Shown here: one piece after another, positions 63,552 to 64,000 of the stretch | How the letters are laid out: each line of letters opens with the position of its first letter | Position numbering within the stretch: position 1 is the stretch's first letter | DNA from: Xestospongia muta | Lineage: Eukaryota > Porifera > Demospongiae > Haplosclerida > Petrosiidae | DNA length: 64,000 bases | Direction of reading: 5' to 3' | Assembly (NCBI GenBank): GCA_963693285.1 | Contig: OY848923.1 | Coordinates: 4,619,609 to 4,683,608 of the forward strand | The notes under the pieces: generated by a model | What the model was told of the DNA's origin: nothing | Database searches by the model: none | The model's input: the letters and a program-made list of their open reading frames with translations, nothing else | Program-made: the position numbers and the translations under genes

Positions 63552-64000
63552 CTAGCAAAGTAAAACAATTAACTATATATTGAAATATAATAAAAACCTG
63601 TGTTAGAATGGAATGTGTGGTACCAACTATAGCATATCAGAATGGAACTACTAATTTTAGCGCAAGAATGAGACTGAATTAGTGTTCCTTAAACACAAAT
63701 TTGCAAGTTGAAAGTTAAGAGCTTTGTGTAATTGAGCTGTTTGTGCTATCAAACAATAGTCATTTGTGAATATTGACTTAGAAGTGTAGTGTGAAAAATT
63801 TGTAAAAATTGAGACTCAAAAAATTGTCATATTCCAAGAGGCTTCTAAATGAAAGCAGTAAGACAGTCAAAGGACATGTGCTATAGACTACAGGTTAGTA
63901 CCTGGTCAGATCATGTGTATATTTCATATTAAAAGAGCTGTTATTTTAAAAACAAAACAAATCTGCTTTTTTAAAACTTTCTTTAAAAATCATGAAAATT
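63552..64000 (-). other. CARM1 upstream intron sequence, incomplete
   Basis: I searched the - strand for the next upstream CARM1 exon (the region before FWYQ) and did not find it, so this appears to be intron. It is AT-rich unique sequence with no recognisable element. Confidence 0.6.

Overview
The window comes from a eukaryotic, almost certainly animal, nuclear genome. It holds a long, extremely AT-rich satellite array that runs directly into the 3' end of an intron-containing gene. That gene encodes a homologue of the histone-arginine methyltransferase CARM1/PRMT4. Introns are short (80-522 bp), all with GT-AG ends, and the dead DNA transposon nearby is of the pogo/CENP-B-like type common in invertebrates. 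An invertebrate such as a sponge or cnidarian is my best guess, with low confidence on the phylum.

Layout. (1) 1-51810: one continuous head-to-tail satellite of about 145 bp per monomer (about 357 monomers, about 23% GC, no CpG in the consensus), with no coding capacity and running off the left edge. It is organised at several levels: a 71-72 bp internal half-repeat inside each monomer, a 577-bp four-monomer repeat, blocks repeating at about 2.02 kb and 3.9 kb, and a 13.6-14.8 kb macro-repeat that fills about 21.8-50.9 kb twice. (2) 51137-56714 and 56715-62292: a 5,578-bp direct tandem duplication. I found only three single-base differences between the copies. Each copy carries the last 674 bp of satellite, a dead pogo/CENP-B-like transposase on the + strand, a gene-poor spacer with a minisatellite and a hairpin-type inverted repeat, and the last two CARM1 exons on the - strand. 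(3) 62293-64000: single-copy sequence with the preceding four recognisable CARM1 exons; the 5' part of the gene lies beyond the right edge.

How it fits together. CARM1 is transcribed right to left. Exons 63551-63470, 63389-63304, 62986-62897, 62374-62320, 62166-62084 and 61974-61680 join in one continuous reading frame and encode the C-terminal half of the PRMT beta-barrel, including the THW loop, then a short tail. The duplication breakpoint falls inside the intron between the fourth and fifth of these exons, so copy 1 (56588-56506 and 56396-56102) is an orphan 3' end separated from the gene by 674 bp of satellite and a second transposase copy. The transposase lesions are shared by both copies, so it was dead before the duplication. 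The very high identity means the duplication is either very recent or an assembly artefact; reads spanning 56714/56715 would decide.

I see no bacterial genes, CRISPR, tRNA or rRNA. The noteworthy content is the hierarchical satellite, its junction with a conserved gene, and the recent duplication across that junction.
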